Positions 18,682 to 27,163 of a DNA stretch of 64,000 bases are shown piece after piece; positions within the stretch are counted from its first letter, which is position 1; every line of letters begins with the position of its first letter. Below the pieces are notes generated by a model. That model was given only the letters and a program-made list of their open reading frames with translations. It searched no databases and was not told the origin of the DNA. Both the position numbers and the translations under genes were made by a program. This stretch comes from Yoonia sp. GPGPB17 (lineage in GTDB: Bacteria; Pseudomonadota; Alphaproteobacteria; Rhodobacterales; Rhodobacteraceae), in assembly GCF_037892195.1 (NCBI RefSeq), contig NZ_JATACI010000002.1:1302001-1366000 (forward strand), read 5' to 3'.

Positions 18682-18700
18682 CATGACATTAAGTGTCATG
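18682..18700. promoter_or_regulatory. Palindrome between pntA start and the ICMT-like gene end
   Basis: CATGACA and TGTCATG are separated by 5 bases (TTAAG), 77 bases upstream of the pntA start and 10 bases past the stop of the upstream methyltransferase gene. It could be a pntAB operator or a weak terminator. The sequence does not decide. Confidence 0.35.
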
Positions 18701-18709
18701 CGCTAACAG

Positions 18710-19159
18710 TCACACCCAACGTCGCGTCTTCTGACAGTAACGTGCGAATTCGGCGCGGAATTTGACCCGCAAGCGGTTTTCTTCGGGGACGATGAAACGC
18801 TGCGTAATCGTGAATATGAAAAGCGGAACCAGTAACAGGGCAATCGGGGCTTCCCAGCGCAGGGCCAGCCCCGCCAGCACCAGCGTGTCCCCCAGATAGA
18901 TTGGATTACGGCTGCGTTTGAAAATGCCGGACGATACCAGCCGGTCCGCCTCCCTATGTGGGACTATTGTGGTGCGTTGCTTGCGCATCTCAGCCGCCGC
19001 CAGCAAAATCAGCACAATCCCGCCACCGACCAAAAGCCCGCCGAACAGTTCTGTGACCGGCCCACCGATGGCCCAGGACATCGGCTGCAACTGCGCAATC
19101 CACCATGTCAGCACGAGGGCAAGTAGCAGCCAGACGGGCGGTATGTCGATCCATTTCAT
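18710..19159 (-). CDS. Isoprenylcysteine carboxyl methyltransferase-like membrane protein
   Basis: The 149-aa protein begins MKWIDIPPVWLLLALVLTWWIAQLQP and has four predicted membrane segments. The C-terminal half carries the ICMT/PEMT-like pattern: LVSSGIFKRSRNPIYLGDTLVLAG, then FIVPEENRLRVKFRAEFARYCQKTRRWV, with the EE and RW of the SAM-binding region. Bacterial members are mostly uncharacterised SAM-dependent methyltransferases. The frame is open further upstream, but the ATG at 19159 gives the family N-terminus. It diverges from the SDR gene. Confidence 0.8.
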   Translation of the reverse strand: MKWIDIPPVWLLLALVLTWWIAQLQPMSWAIGGPVTELFGGLLVGGGIVLILLAAAEMRKQRTTIVPHREADRLVSSGIFKRSRNPIYLGDTLVLAGLALRWEAPIALLLVPLFIFTITQRFIVPEENRLRVKFRAEFARYCQKTRRWV

Positions 19160-19238
19160 GAAGCTGTTTCTGCCGCAGCGCTTTGCCCTTGTCCATGCCC
19201 CGCATGGCGTTAGCATGGGCGCCAATCAAGGAGGCATC

Positions 19239-20057
19239 ATGGAACACGCAGGAAAGCATGCGCTTGTGACGGGCGGTGGTACGGGCATTGGCGCAGGCAT
19301 CGCTATTGCACTGGCCGCGGCTGGCGCAGAGGTCACAATCACTGGGCGTCGCGCCGATAAGCTGGCCGAAGTTGCAGCGACCTCAGATCGCCTGCATGCC
19401 TTGGGAATGGATGTGGATGATGAAGCATCGGTGCGTGATGGCATCGCCGCCGCTGCCAAAGCGCGCGGTCCTATCCAGATTTGTGTTGCGAATGCAGGCA
19501 TTGCCGAAGGTGGCCCGTTTGAGAAAACCACGCTGGCGCATTGGCGCAAGACCATGGTCACAAACCTCGATGGTGTGTTCCTGACATTTCAGGCGGCAAT
19601 GGAGACGCTGGAAAAAGCGACCCCGGCCCGGATGATTGTCGTCAGTTCCATCGCAGGTGTGCGTGGCCTGAAAAACGCGATCCCCTACACGGTGACCAAA
19701 CATGGCGTCATTGGGTTGATCCGCGGCCTGTCAGAAGAATTCATGCGCCGTCCGATCACCTTTAACGCGCTGTGTCCCGGTTATGTCGATACCGACATCG
19801 TGCGCAATCAGATCCCCGGTCTGATGCAGCGCTTTGGCGTCGATGAACAGGGCGCGATTGACGCAATAGCAAAGGGCAATCGCCACCGCAAACTGCTGGA
19901 GGTGGATGAAACGACGTCTGCCGCAATGTGGCTCTGCTCGGATGGTGCACGCAGCATCAACGGCCAGACCATCCAGATTTCAGGGGGCAGGTCTGATGGT
20001 GGGGCCTGTTCTGGTTGTGCTTGTCGCCCTGATCCACGCGTATTTTCTGGTGCTTGA
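19239..20057 (+). CDS. Short-chain dehydrogenase/reductase, 3' end apparently frameshifted
   Basis: The SDR fold is complete: TGGGTGIGAG cofactor loop at residues 10-19, NAGIAEG, catalytic SSIAG serine and YTVTKHG (Tyr and Lys). Substrate is not evident; 3-hydroxyacyl or sugar/alcohol oxidation are typical. A perfect AAGGAG site precedes the ATG at 19239; the frame is open far upstream inside the neighbour. After QTIQISGG the ORF runs on into an odd Cys/Arg-rich tail. If the five Gs at 19983-19987 were six, the protein would end SGGQV at the TGA of 19994-19996, exactly overlapping the next ATG (TGATG) and giving 252 aa. Confidence 0.9.
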   Translation: MEHAGKHALVTGGGTGIGAGIAIALAAAGAEVTITGRRADKLAEVAATSDRLHALGMDVDDEASVRDGIAAAAKARGPIQICVANAGIAEGGPFEKTTLAHWRKTMVTNLDGVFLTFQAAMETLEKATPARMIVVSSIAGVRGLKNAIPYTVTKHGVIGLIRGLSEEFMRRPITFNALCPGYVDTDIVRNQIPGLMQRFGVDEQGAIDAIAKGNRHRKLLEVDETTSAAMWLCSDGARSINGQTIQISGGRSDGGACSGCACRPDPRVFSGA

Positions 20058-20349
20058 GATGTTTCGGTGGGAGGCACCACGCACGCGCAAGGTTTTTGGG
20101 GCGACACCAGAGTTTGCAGCAGAAAGCAAAGTGATGGCGGCCAACCAAGGGCTGTATAACGGGTTCTTGGCGGCAGGCTTGCTTTACGGCCTTGTGCTGG
20201 GTGTAGCGGGCGGACAAATGGTGATCTTTCTATTGCTCTGCGTCATCGTCGCAGGCCTCTACGCTGCTTTCTGCGGGATCAGGGCGGCATTGTTTGCCCA
20301 AACCGTTCCCGCAACCCTGGCGCTGATCGCGCTTGGTTTGAATTTCTAA
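19996..20349 (+). CDS. DUF1304 small membrane protein
   Basis: The 117-aa protein (MVGPVLVVLVALIHAYFLVLEMFRW) has four membrane segments and the DUF1304 signature EMFRWEAPRTRKVFG followed by NQGLYNGFLAAGLLYG. No activity is established for the family. The ATG overlaps the inferred original SDR stop as TGATG, indicating an operon of SDR, this gene and kynU. Confidence 0.88.
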   Translation: MVGPVLVVLVALIHAYFLVLEMFRWEAPRTRKVFGATPEFAAESKVMAANQGLYNGFLAAGLLYGLVLGVAGGQMVIFLLLCVIVAGLYAAFCGIRAALFAQTVPATLALIALGLNF

Positions 20350-20360
20350 TAGGCCTCTTG

Positions 20361-21554
20361 ATGACTGATTTTGCCGCGACAAAGGCCATGTTCCACCTGC
20401 CTGAGGGGATGATCTATCTCGATGGCAACTCCCTTGGGCCGCTGCCCAAAGCCACCGCCGCGCGCGTGGAACGTGCGGTGACGGCTGAATGGGGTGAAAA
20501 GGTCATCACCGGTTGGAACCGCGCAGGGTGGATGGCGCAACCGACAGCGCTGGGTGACCGGATTGGGCGTTTGATCGGCGCAGAACCCGGGCATGTGGTG
20601 TTGGGCGACACGCTGTCGATCAAGGTCTATCAGGCACTTGCAGCGGCCATTGATCTGGTGCCGGATCGCAAGGTGATCCTGACGGACAGCGGCAATTTCC
20701 CGTCTGACATTTACATGGCCGAGGGGTTGATCAAATCACTGGGGCGGGGACATGAGCTGCGTGTTGTCGCACCTGAAGAAGTGGAAAATCACATCGACAA
20801 TGATCTTGCTGTTCTGATGCTGACGCAGGTCGATTACCGCACCGGACGGCTGCATGACATGAAGACTTTGACCGAAAAGGCGCATGCGGTCGGTGCCATC
20901 GCCTCTTGGGATCTGGCGCATACCGCAGGCGCGATGGCAGTAGACCTGCAAGGGTGCAATGCGGATTTCGCCGTCGGTTGCACCTATAAATACCTCAACG
21001 CCGGTCCCGGTGCGCCTGCGTTCATTTACATCTCTCCCCGGCGCATCAACCAATGCCAGCCTGCACTGTCGGGTTGGTTGGGCCATGAAGCCCCCTTTGC
21101 CTTTGATCTCGACTATCGCCCGGGATCAGGGATTGAGCGTATGCGGGTGGGCACGCCACCCGTGTTGCAGATGGCGGCGCTCGATGCGTCGCTGGATATC
21201 TGGGATCAGGTGGATATGGGTGCGCTGCGCGCAGCCTCTATCACTCTGACCGAGCGCTTCATCGCAGGCGTTGAGGCCAGGTGCCCGCAACTGACCCTCG
21301 CCAGCCCACGCGATCCCTATCAGCGCGGCAGCCAAGTGTCATTTTCCTTCGCACATGGCTATGCCGCCATGCAGGCTTGTATCGCACGCAATGTCGTCGG
21401 TGACTTCCGCGCGCCCGATATCATGCGTTTTGGGTTCTGTCCGCTGTTCATTGATGCAGGTGACGTGGACGCCGCGATTGATGTCATTGCCGATGTGATG
21501 GCAGACAAGCTCTGGGATGATCCGGCATATAAACAGGTCGCGCAGGTGACCTAG
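20361..21554 (+). CDS. kynU: Kynureninase
   Basis: Kynureninase is a PLP enzyme that cleaves L-kynurenine to anthranilate and alanine in tryptophan catabolism. The 397-aa protein has the N-terminal YLDGNSLGPLPKAT motif and the cofactor lysine in CTYKYLNAGPGAPAFIY. VGTPPVLQMAALDASLD and the C-terminal SPDIMRFG-like stretch (RAPDIMRFGFCPLFI) also fit. It starts 11 bases after the DUF1304 gene at ATG 20361; a TTG three bases earlier is less likely. No other kyn gene is seen in this window. It is convergent with the YihY/BrkB gene. Confidence 0.95.
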   Translation: MTDFAATKAMFHLPEGMIYLDGNSLGPLPKATAARVERAVTAEWGEKVITGWNRAGWMAQPTALGDRIGRLIGAEPGHVVLGDTLSIKVYQALAAAIDLVPDRKVILTDSGNFPSDIYMAEGLIKSLGRGHELRVVAPEEVENHIDNDLAVLMLTQVDYRTGRLHDMKTLTEKAHAVGAIASWDLAHTAGAMAVDLQGCNADFAVGCTYKYLNAGPGAPAFIYISPRRINQCQPALSGWLGHEAPFAFDLDYRPGSGIERMRVGTPPVLQMAALDASLDIWDQVDMGALRAASITLTERFIAGVEARCPQLTLASPRDPYQRGSQVSFSFAHGYAAMQACIARNVVGDFRAPDIMRFGFCPLFIDAGDVDAAIDVIADVMADKLWDDPAYKQVAQVT

Positions 21555-22408
21555 ATATAGGTTGTGTCCTCGGCTTCAGGTGGCGCGTCATAGCCATGTA
21601 CTTCGACATTCAACGCCGCACCGAGCAAGATCAGATATGCGCTGACATAAAGCCACAGCAGCAGGCCGATAACAGCGCCGATCGAGCCATACACCTCATT
21701 ATAACTGGCAAAGTTGGTCAGGTAGTAGGACAGCCCCGCCGAGGCTGCGACCCAAAGCACGACAACGACAAAGGCACCCACCGTGACCCAGCGCCCACGA
21801 CTGCCGATCCGGGCGGGTCCAAAACGGTACAGCAGGCTCAAACCGATCATCAGGACGCCCAAGGCGACCAACCACCGGATGCCTTCCAACAGCCACGCGG
21901 TTGAACTGGCCACCGGGATGAACGCCAGACCAATTGGCACGATTACGACAACGATTAACGCGACAATCGCCAGACTGACCAAAGCCACTGTCAGCATCAG
22001 CGCGACAACCATCTGCCAAATCCCGTTCCGCATGCGCTGCCCCGCAATCGCATTAAGACCCCCGATCAAGGCCGCGACCCCTGCCCGACAGGACCAAAGC
22101 GCCAAGGCAATTGAGACACCTGTGGCCCAGCCCAAAGCACCTGACGGTGCGGCGACCAAACGAAACACCTGACTTGCGATGAGGTTATAGGCATCCGGCG
22201 GAATGATATCTTCCATCAGTGCCAGCTGCTCGGCGATGACCACCGGATCAGCAATCAATCCAAAAATCGCAATGACCGCCGCAATGCCTGGGAAAATCCC
22301 AAACATGCCAAAAAACGCCACACCTGCCGCGATCAGGCCAAGGTGCTTTTCACCCGCTGTCGTCCACACCGCGACCAAGACACGCCATATCTTGAGAATT
22401 GTCGCCAC
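21551..22408 (-). CDS. YihY/virulence factor BrkB family membrane protein
   Basis: The protein belongs to the YihY/BrkB family of about six-helix inner-membrane proteins of uncertain function. Family features are LGLIAAGVAFFGMFGIFPGIAAVIAIFGLIADP, SCRAGVAALIGGLNAIAG, and a late GRWVTVGAFVVVVLWVAASAGLSYYL. The start is unsure: the frame is open to 22624. I give the GTG at 22408 (VATILKIWRVLVAVW), which has a weak GGA 11 bases before it; ATG 22510 would add a basic segment unlike relatives and overlap the neighbour's upstream region. Its stop overlaps the kynU stop by 4 bases. Confidence 0.82.
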   Translation of the reverse strand: MATILKIWRVLVAVWTTAGEKHLGLIAAGVAFFGMFGIFPGIAAVIAIFGLIADPVVIAEQLALMEDIIPPDAYNLIASQVFRLVAAPSGALGWATGVSIALALWSCRAGVAALIGGLNAIAGQRMRNGIWQMVVALMLTVALVSLAIVALIVVVIVPIGLAFIPVASSTAWLLEGIRWLVALGVLMIGLSLLYRFGPARIGSRGRWVTVGAFVVVVLWVAASAGLSYYLTNFASYNEVYGSIGAVIGLLLWLYVSAYLILLGAALNVEVHGYDAPPEAEDTTYI

Positions 22409-22605
22409 GCTTTTGACTGTCCGATCGTTTTGCCTTCTGCGCTTTAACCTAAGGCAAAGAAACCGCAATCGCCACTTTTCTCCGCATATGACGGCCCACG
22501 TCTTCGGCATTTGACCGCTTGGTAACAAAAATATGTCGCGTCGCAGGGCAACACGCGCTAGGATTCTGCAAAACAGGGCAAACCCTGACATCAGAGGCAG
22601 ATGCA

Positions 22606-23249
22606 GTGAATACACTGACCGCACATACCAACACGCTGGCAGAGCGTGTGTTGGACAAAGAGAGTGATCGCCAGTTGGTCGCCATCACCGGCGCGCCGGG
22701 CTGTGGCAAGTCAACTCTGTCCAGCGAATTGGCCCGCCGTCTGAACGCCCAAGGGCGCAAGGCGATTGTGGTGCCGATGGACGGGTTTCACCTTGATAAC
22801 AACATATTGGAGGCCCGTGGCCTGCGCCCGCGCAAGGGTGCGCCCGAGACGTTCGATGCGCCGGGTTTCTTGCGCCTGATCCATGCGCTGAAAACCGGGG
22901 ATGAGGTGTTCGCGCCCTCCTTTGATCGCACCCGCGATCTGGCCATCGCATAAGCTCTGTCGCGGTGCCTGCTGCAGCCAAAGTGGTGATTGTTGAAGGC
23001 AATTACCTGATGTTTGATGAGGCCCCTTGGTCCGCACTTGCAGGTCTTTGGGATCTGTCTGTGCGCGTCAACGTCCCCATGCCAGAACTGCGTGCGCGTC
23101 TGATCCATCGTTGGCTCAGCCTGAATTACTCCTCCGCCGTCGCCACGCGCCGTGCCGAAGGCAATGACATTCCTAACGCCCAGCGCGTGATCGACCGCGC
23201 CTTGCCGTGCGACATTGATTTGAACGGTGAGCCGAACCCGAACAGATAA
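22606..23249 (+). pseudogene. P-loop nucleoside/sugar kinase (uridine kinase-like), frameshifted
   Basis: The first part (to 22953) begins at a GTG with an AGAGG site 8 bases before it and contains Walker A GAPGCGKST plus MDGFHLDN, typical of the phosphoribulokinase/uridine kinase superfamily. The reading continues in another frame from about 22950 as VPAAAKVVIVEGNYLMFDEAPW, then RWLSLNYSSAVATRRAEGND to 23249. Together they make one protein of about 213 aa, a normal size for FrcK/YfhK-like kinases. A one- or two-base change around 22948-22958 breaks it. It may be a sequencing error, in which case the gene is intact. Confidence 0.8.
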
Positions 23250-23254
23250 GCGCG

Positions 23255-24565
23255 CTAAACAAATACCAAGGTGATTGCCGGGAACATCAAGAGGATGAAC
23301 ACCCGCACCACATCGGAGCCGACAAAGAATAGCACCGACCGATAGGTTGCCGTCATCGGCGTTTCCCGGTCCATACTGTTGATAATAAAGAGGTTCATGC
23401 CCACAGGTGGCGTGATCAAACCCACCTCAACCACGATCAGGACCATGATACCGAACCAGATTGCCAGTTCTTCCGTGGTCATCCCGAAATCGAGGCCGGA
23501 AATGACCGGCCAGAAGATCGGAACAGTCAGCAGGATCATGGATAGGCTGTCCATCAGGCAGCCAAGGACTAGGTAGAAGACAAGGATCAGTACCATCACC
23601 ATCCACGGGCTGAACCCTTGTAGTGCAACCCACGCGGACAGTTCTTGCGGCACTTGCGTCAGCGCAAGAAACCCGTTGTAGAACCCGGCCCCCAGCACGA
23701 TGAAAAAGATCATACCGGTGCCCGTTGCAGTTTCCGTGATGCTTTGCCTGAACACCTGCCAATTGAGCGCGCCAGAGAACAGCGCGATGAGGCCAGTGCC
23801 CATTGCCCCGACAGCGGCCCCCTCTGTCGGGGTGAACCAACCCTGATAGATGCCACCGACCACCAGACCAAAGACGATCAGAACAGGCCAAACGGCGCCA
23901 AGCGCTTTGAAGCGCGCTGCATATGGGATACGTGTGCGCGTGCCTGCCTGATCAGGGTAGAGCCGGACGTAGATTGCGATGGTGAGCATGTAACCCAGAG
24001 CAGCCAAGATGCCGGGGATAAACGCAGCCGCGAAGAGTTTCGCGATGTTTTGCTCGGTCAGGATCGCATAGATCACGAGGATGACCGAAGGTGGGATCAG
24101 GATGCCCAACGTTCCCCCCGCAGCCAGCGTTGCGGTCGAAAACCCGCCCGAATAGCCGTATTTGCGCAGTTCCGGCAGGGCGACCTTGCTCATCGTCGCA
24201 GCGGTTGCCAGCGACGACCCGCAGATCGCACCAAACCCTGCGCAGGCCCCGACCGAAGCCATCGCCATGCCGCCTTTACGGTGGCCCAACCATGCCTCTG
24301 CCGCTTTGAACAGGGAACGTGACATGCCGGAATAGGTGGCGAATTGTCCCATCAGCAGGAACATGGGGATAATCGACAGGTTGTAGCTGGAGAAGGTCGA
24401 AAACACCTCGGATTTCAGCCGCGCCATGAAAACCGTTGTCCCGTCTGTCGCCAGCCAAAGCCCGCCGATCCCGCACAAAAGCATCGCAAGTCCGATGGGT
24501 GCGCGCAGGAAGATCAGCAACAGCAGAAAGGGAAAGGACAGATAGCCCAGCGCGAGGTCGGTCAT
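23255..24565 (-). CDS. TRAP transporter large permease subunit (DctM type)
   Basis: The 436-aa membrane protein (MTDLALGYLSFPFLLLLIFLRAPIGLAMLLCG) has about 12 segments and the DctM signatures: GQFATYSGMSRSLFKAAEAWLGHRKGGMA, GTLGILIPPSVILVIYAILTEQNI, and TPTEGAAVGAMGTG. It is the channel subunit of a tripartite ATP-independent periplasmic importer of C4-dicarboxylate-like or other acids. The chosen ATG overlaps the small-subunit stop by 4 bases. Operon order is binding protein, small permease, large permease. Confidence 0.95.
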   Translation of the reverse strand: MTDLALGYLSFPFLLLLIFLRAPIGLAMLLCGIGGLWLATDGTTVFMARLKSEVFSTFSSYNLSIIPMFLLMGQFATYSGMSRSLFKAAEAWLGHRKGGMAMASVGACAGFGAICGSSLATAATMSKVALPELRKYGYSGGFSTATLAAGGTLGILIPPSVILVIYAILTEQNIAKLFAAAFIPGILAALGYMLTIAIYVRLYPDQAGTRTRIPYAARFKALGAVWPVLIVFGLVVGGIYQGWFTPTEGAAVGAMGTGLIALFSGALNWQVFRQSITETATGTGMIFFIVLGAGFYNGFLALTQVPQELSAWVALQGFSPWMVMVLILVFYLVLGCLMDSLSMILLTVPIFWPVISGLDFGMTTEELAIWFGIMVLIVVEVGLITPPVGMNLFIINSMDRETPMTATYRSVLFFVGSDVVRVFILLMFPAITLVFV

Positions 24566-25101
24566 AGGATGCGCTGACCCGTCAGGCGCATGGCGGCGCA
24601 ATAGATACTGACGACGCTGGCGGTGAGTGCGGCAACCAGACTGGCCGCATAGGCCCACCAAATAGGGAATTGGATCAGATAAGTCGTTTCACCATAGCGC
24701 ATCTTGTCTTGCATGCCGACGAACAGCCGCAATGTGATCAGCACGATGACCACCGCCATCACAACGCTCCAAAACGTGCCCAAAGCGCGATCCGCCTTGG
24801 CGCCCATACCCTTGGAAAAGACATCGACCTTGGCATGGGCGCCGGTGAGTTGGGTCAGCGGCAAGAATGCGAAAATAGCAAAAGCAACGCCTGCTTCGAC
24901 CAGTTCGAAATCGCCCAGAATCGGGCCGATGCCCAGGTCAATCAGCCAATCACCGATACCGCGCAACAACCCTGAATACGCCAAATCGCTGAGTTCGCGC
25001 CCACTGACGCTGACGCAGACCATGATCACCAAAAGACAGAGCACCACCCCACCGAGCAGTGCCATGAATTGGGCCAGTTTCTGGATCGCAGCTTGCAGCA
25101 C
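24562..25101 (-). CDS. TRAP transporter small permease subunit (DctQ type)
   Basis: The 179-aa protein has four membrane segments (about residues 10-30, 55-82, 100-118 and 140-165) and the DctQ-like middle (EAGVAFAIFAFLPLTQLTGAHAKVDVFSKGM). The small subunit associates with DctM in the inner membrane. It starts 9 bases after the binding-protein stop and overlaps the large permease by 4 bases. Confidence 0.9.
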   Translation of the reverse strand: MLQAAIQKLAQFMALLGGVVLCLLVIMVCVSVSGRELSDLAYSGLLRGIGDWLIDLGIGPILGDFELVEAGVAFAIFAFLPLTQLTGAHAKVDVFSKGMGAKADRALGTFWSVVMAVVIVLITLRLFVGMQDKMRYGETTYLIQFPIWWAYAASLVAALTASVVSIYCAAMRLTGQRIL

Positions 25102-25110
25102 AAACCTGCC

Positions 25111-26142
25111 TTAGTTGCCCGTGTTGTGTTCTGCGATCAGCGCCACGGCATCGTCATAGATGCCCTGCCCATCGAGACCTGCCGCCGTTGCCTCGGCAAT
25201 CCAATTGTCGATTGTAGGCTGGCTGGCTTCGCGCCATGCGGCAACTTGCGCCGCGTCCAATGTGATGATGGTGTTCCCAAGCTCTTCGGCCAAAGCGCGA
25301 CCGGGAGCGTCATCATTTTGCTGGGTGCGCCCGGCAAAGGCTGAAAACTCCAGTCCGGAATTGGCGTCGATAACCGCCTGCAAATCAGCAGGCAACGCGT
25401 CATAAACGTCTTGGTTCATCGCCATGATAAAAGCCAGTGTATAAAGCGCATCACCAGGGAATTCGGTGTGATAGCTGACCAGTTCTTGCACTTTAAGCGC
25501 CGGAACAACTTCCCACGGGATCACCGCACCATCGATAACGCCGCGCGAAAGCGATTCAGGGACAGCAGGTACGGGCATACCCACTGATGTTGCGCCGAGT
25601 TCGGTAAACATCGTCGTTGTTGTCCGTGACGGTGCGCGCAACTTCAAACCCCGCAGATCAGCGACATCGGTGATCGGACGATTAGTGTGGATGACACCCG
25701 GCCCATGCACCCAGAGGCCCAAAGGTTTGAAGTCCGCAAAATCAGTATCCATCATCCGAGCTTCGGCCAGTTTCCAAAACGCGCGCGAAGTGGCTTCGGC
25801 GTCGGGTGAGATGAATGGCAGCTCGAACACTTCCAACTGCGGGAAGCGACCCGGTGTATACCCAGCGACCGTCCAGACAATATCAGCCACACCATCAATT
25901 GCCTGATCAATCAACTGCGGTGGCGTGCCGCCCAACTGCATCGAAGGGAAACGGTCGATCTTGATCCGGCCATTGCTGTCCGCTTCGACGTTATCCGCCC
26001 AGACGTCAAGGATATGCGCTGGTACGTTCGCCTGTGCGGGCAGGAACTGGTGCAGGCGCAATGTGACCTCTTGTGCGGCGGCACTGGTAGAAAGGCAAGC
26101 AGCGGCCAAGGCCCCCAATAGCGTGCGGCGGGTGAATGTCAT
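25111..26142 (-). CDS. TRAP transporter substrate-binding protein (DctP family)
   Basis: The 343-aa periplasmic protein begins MTFTRRTLLGALAAACLSTSAAAQ, a twin-arginine-like or Sec signal peptide with cleavage near residue 23. The mature part has the DctP pattern: LRLHQFLPAQANVPAHILDVWADNVE, then RGLKLRAPSRTTTTMFTELGA, with the arginine that usually clamps a substrate carboxylate. Substrate is unknown. An FAH-family hydrolase lies just upstream on the same strand, so a keto- or dicarboxylic acid is a reasonable guess. Confidence 0.93.
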   Translation of the reverse strand: MTFTRRTLLGALAAACLSTSAAAQEVTLRLHQFLPAQANVPAHILDVWADNVEADSNGRIKIDRFPSMQLGGTPPQLIDQAIDGVADIVWTVAGYTPGRFPQLEVFELPFISPDAEATSRAFWKLAEARMMDTDFADFKPLGLWVHGPGVIHTNRPITDVADLRGLKLRAPSRTTTTMFTELGATSVGMPVPAVPESLSRGVIDGAVIPWEVVPALKVQELVSYHTEFPGDALYTLAFIMAMNQDVYDALPADLQAVIDANSGLEFSAFAGRTQQNDDAPGRALAEELGNTIITLDAAQVAAWREASQPTIDNWIAEATAAGLDGQGIYDDAVALIAEHNTGN

Positions 26143-26215
26143 GATGTTCCTCCATCAGGCAGAAAACGTAAGCGGTATTGTTGCGACCCTTCAGAAGGTC
26201 GCAAGGCGCATTCAA

Positions 26216-26902
26216 TCAGATGATCGTGGTCTCAACTGGGTCGAAATCGCCAATTGTGCCGCGTAATACGTCACCTTTGACAACGGGCCCTACCCCAGCG
26301 GGCGTACCGGTCATAATCAGATCACCGGGGTGCAGGGTGTAAAGCGTTGACAGATCTGCGATGATTTCAGGGATCGACCAGACCATGTCAGAGAGTGTCG
26401 CCTGCTGGCGCGTTTCTCCGTTGACGTCGAGTCTGATCACCAGATCACCGATCTCTGCGTCGTCTGCTTTTGGCGTCAGCGGCGCGATGATCGCGGCATT
26501 GTCAAAGTCTTTGCCCGTATCCCATGGACGGCGTTTTTCCTTTGCCGCCGCCTGCAGATCGCGGCGGGTCATATCCAGACCGCATCCATAACCATAGACC
26601 ATATCCATGGCGTCAACTTCGGCAATATCCTTGGCTGTGCGTCCGATGGCGACCACCAGTTCCATCTCATGATGCAGGTCGGCGGTGCGCGGCGGGTACG
26701 ACATGTCTTGACCAGATAACAGAACGGCATGGGCGGATTTGGTGAAATAGAACGGTGCTTCGCGATCCACCGCGTACCCCATTTCGGCGGCGTGATCGGC
26801 ATAGTTGCGGCCCACGCAAAAAATGCGCCCTACCGGAAAACCTGCGCGCCCCTTTACAGGGATAGCGGGCGTTGGGCGGGGCGGGAAAACTGTGTCTTTC
26901 AT
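26216..26902 (-). CDS. Fumarylacetoacetate hydrolase (FAH) family protein
   Basis: The 228-aa product starts MKDTVFPPRPTPAIPVKGRAGFPVGRIFCVGRNYADHAAEMG. The metal site of the family is seen in LHHEMELVVAIG (Glu pair) and GYGCGLDMTRRDLQ (Asp). TGTPAGVGPVVKGD is the C-terminal signature. Length and N-terminus resemble fumarylpyruvate hydrolases (NagK type), which cleave a C-C bond in gentisate degradation; substrate here is unproven. I took ATG 26902 because upstream frame codes nothing family-like. It is 73 bases upstream of the TRAP genes on the same strand and may share their transcript. Confidence 0.9.
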   Translation of the reverse strand: MKDTVFPPRPTPAIPVKGRAGFPVGRIFCVGRNYADHAAEMGYAVDREAPFYFTKSAHAVLLSGQDMSYPPRTADLHHEMELVVAIGRTAKDIAEVDAMDMVYGYGCGLDMTRRDLQAAAKEKRRPWDTGKDFDNAAIIAPLTPKADDAEIGDLVIRLDVNGETRQQATLSDMVWSIPEIIADLSTLYTLHPGDLIMTGTPAGVGPVVKGDVLRGTIGDFDPVETTII

Positions 26903-27025
26903 AGCACTCTCTGCACGTTGCGTTGAAGCGGACGGGGGCATAGCATATCTGATGGCAACGCGATAACCTCGCGAAACCTTTGGGGCAAGTCCCATTGACT
27001 GGCAGGAGCCTGAAACCGCGTGAGC

Positions 27026-27157
27026 ATGCACGACACACCAATGGATGATCTGGTCGCCTGTCCGCAATGCGACACGCTGCATCGCGCCAGCGCACTGCCT
27101 GACAATGCGCGCGCGCACTGCCAGCAATGCGGGATCGTGTTGATGACATCGCAGTAA
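27026..27157 (+). CDS. Zinc-ribbon fragment: N-terminus of the first PqiA unit, ending at an in-frame stop
   Basis: Forty-three codons from ATG 27026 (a GTG at 27020 is also in frame) give a zinc ribbon: ACPQCDTLHR, then HCQQCGIVL. That is the usual N-terminal ribbon of a PqiA protein. The frame hits TAA at 27155-27157 and continues without shift, three codons later, into the membrane part at ATG 27164. Relatives have the ribbon and membrane domain on one chain. So either a single codon mutated to TAA (or was miscalled), or the ribbon is made as a separate small protein. Confidence 0.65.
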   Translation: MHDTPMDDLVACPQCDTLHRASALPDNARAHCQQCGIVLMTSQ

Positions 27158-27163
27158 GCAGCG

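Noticed and set aside
22408..22624. Longer N-terminus for the YihY/BrkB protein (start at 22510 or 22624)
   Set aside because: The added residues are basic and unlike the family, and they would overlap the neighbouring gene's leader.
27155..27157. Programmed read-through or recoding at the pqiA TAA
   Set aside because: No recoding structure or context was seen; a simple nonsense change or base error is more likely.
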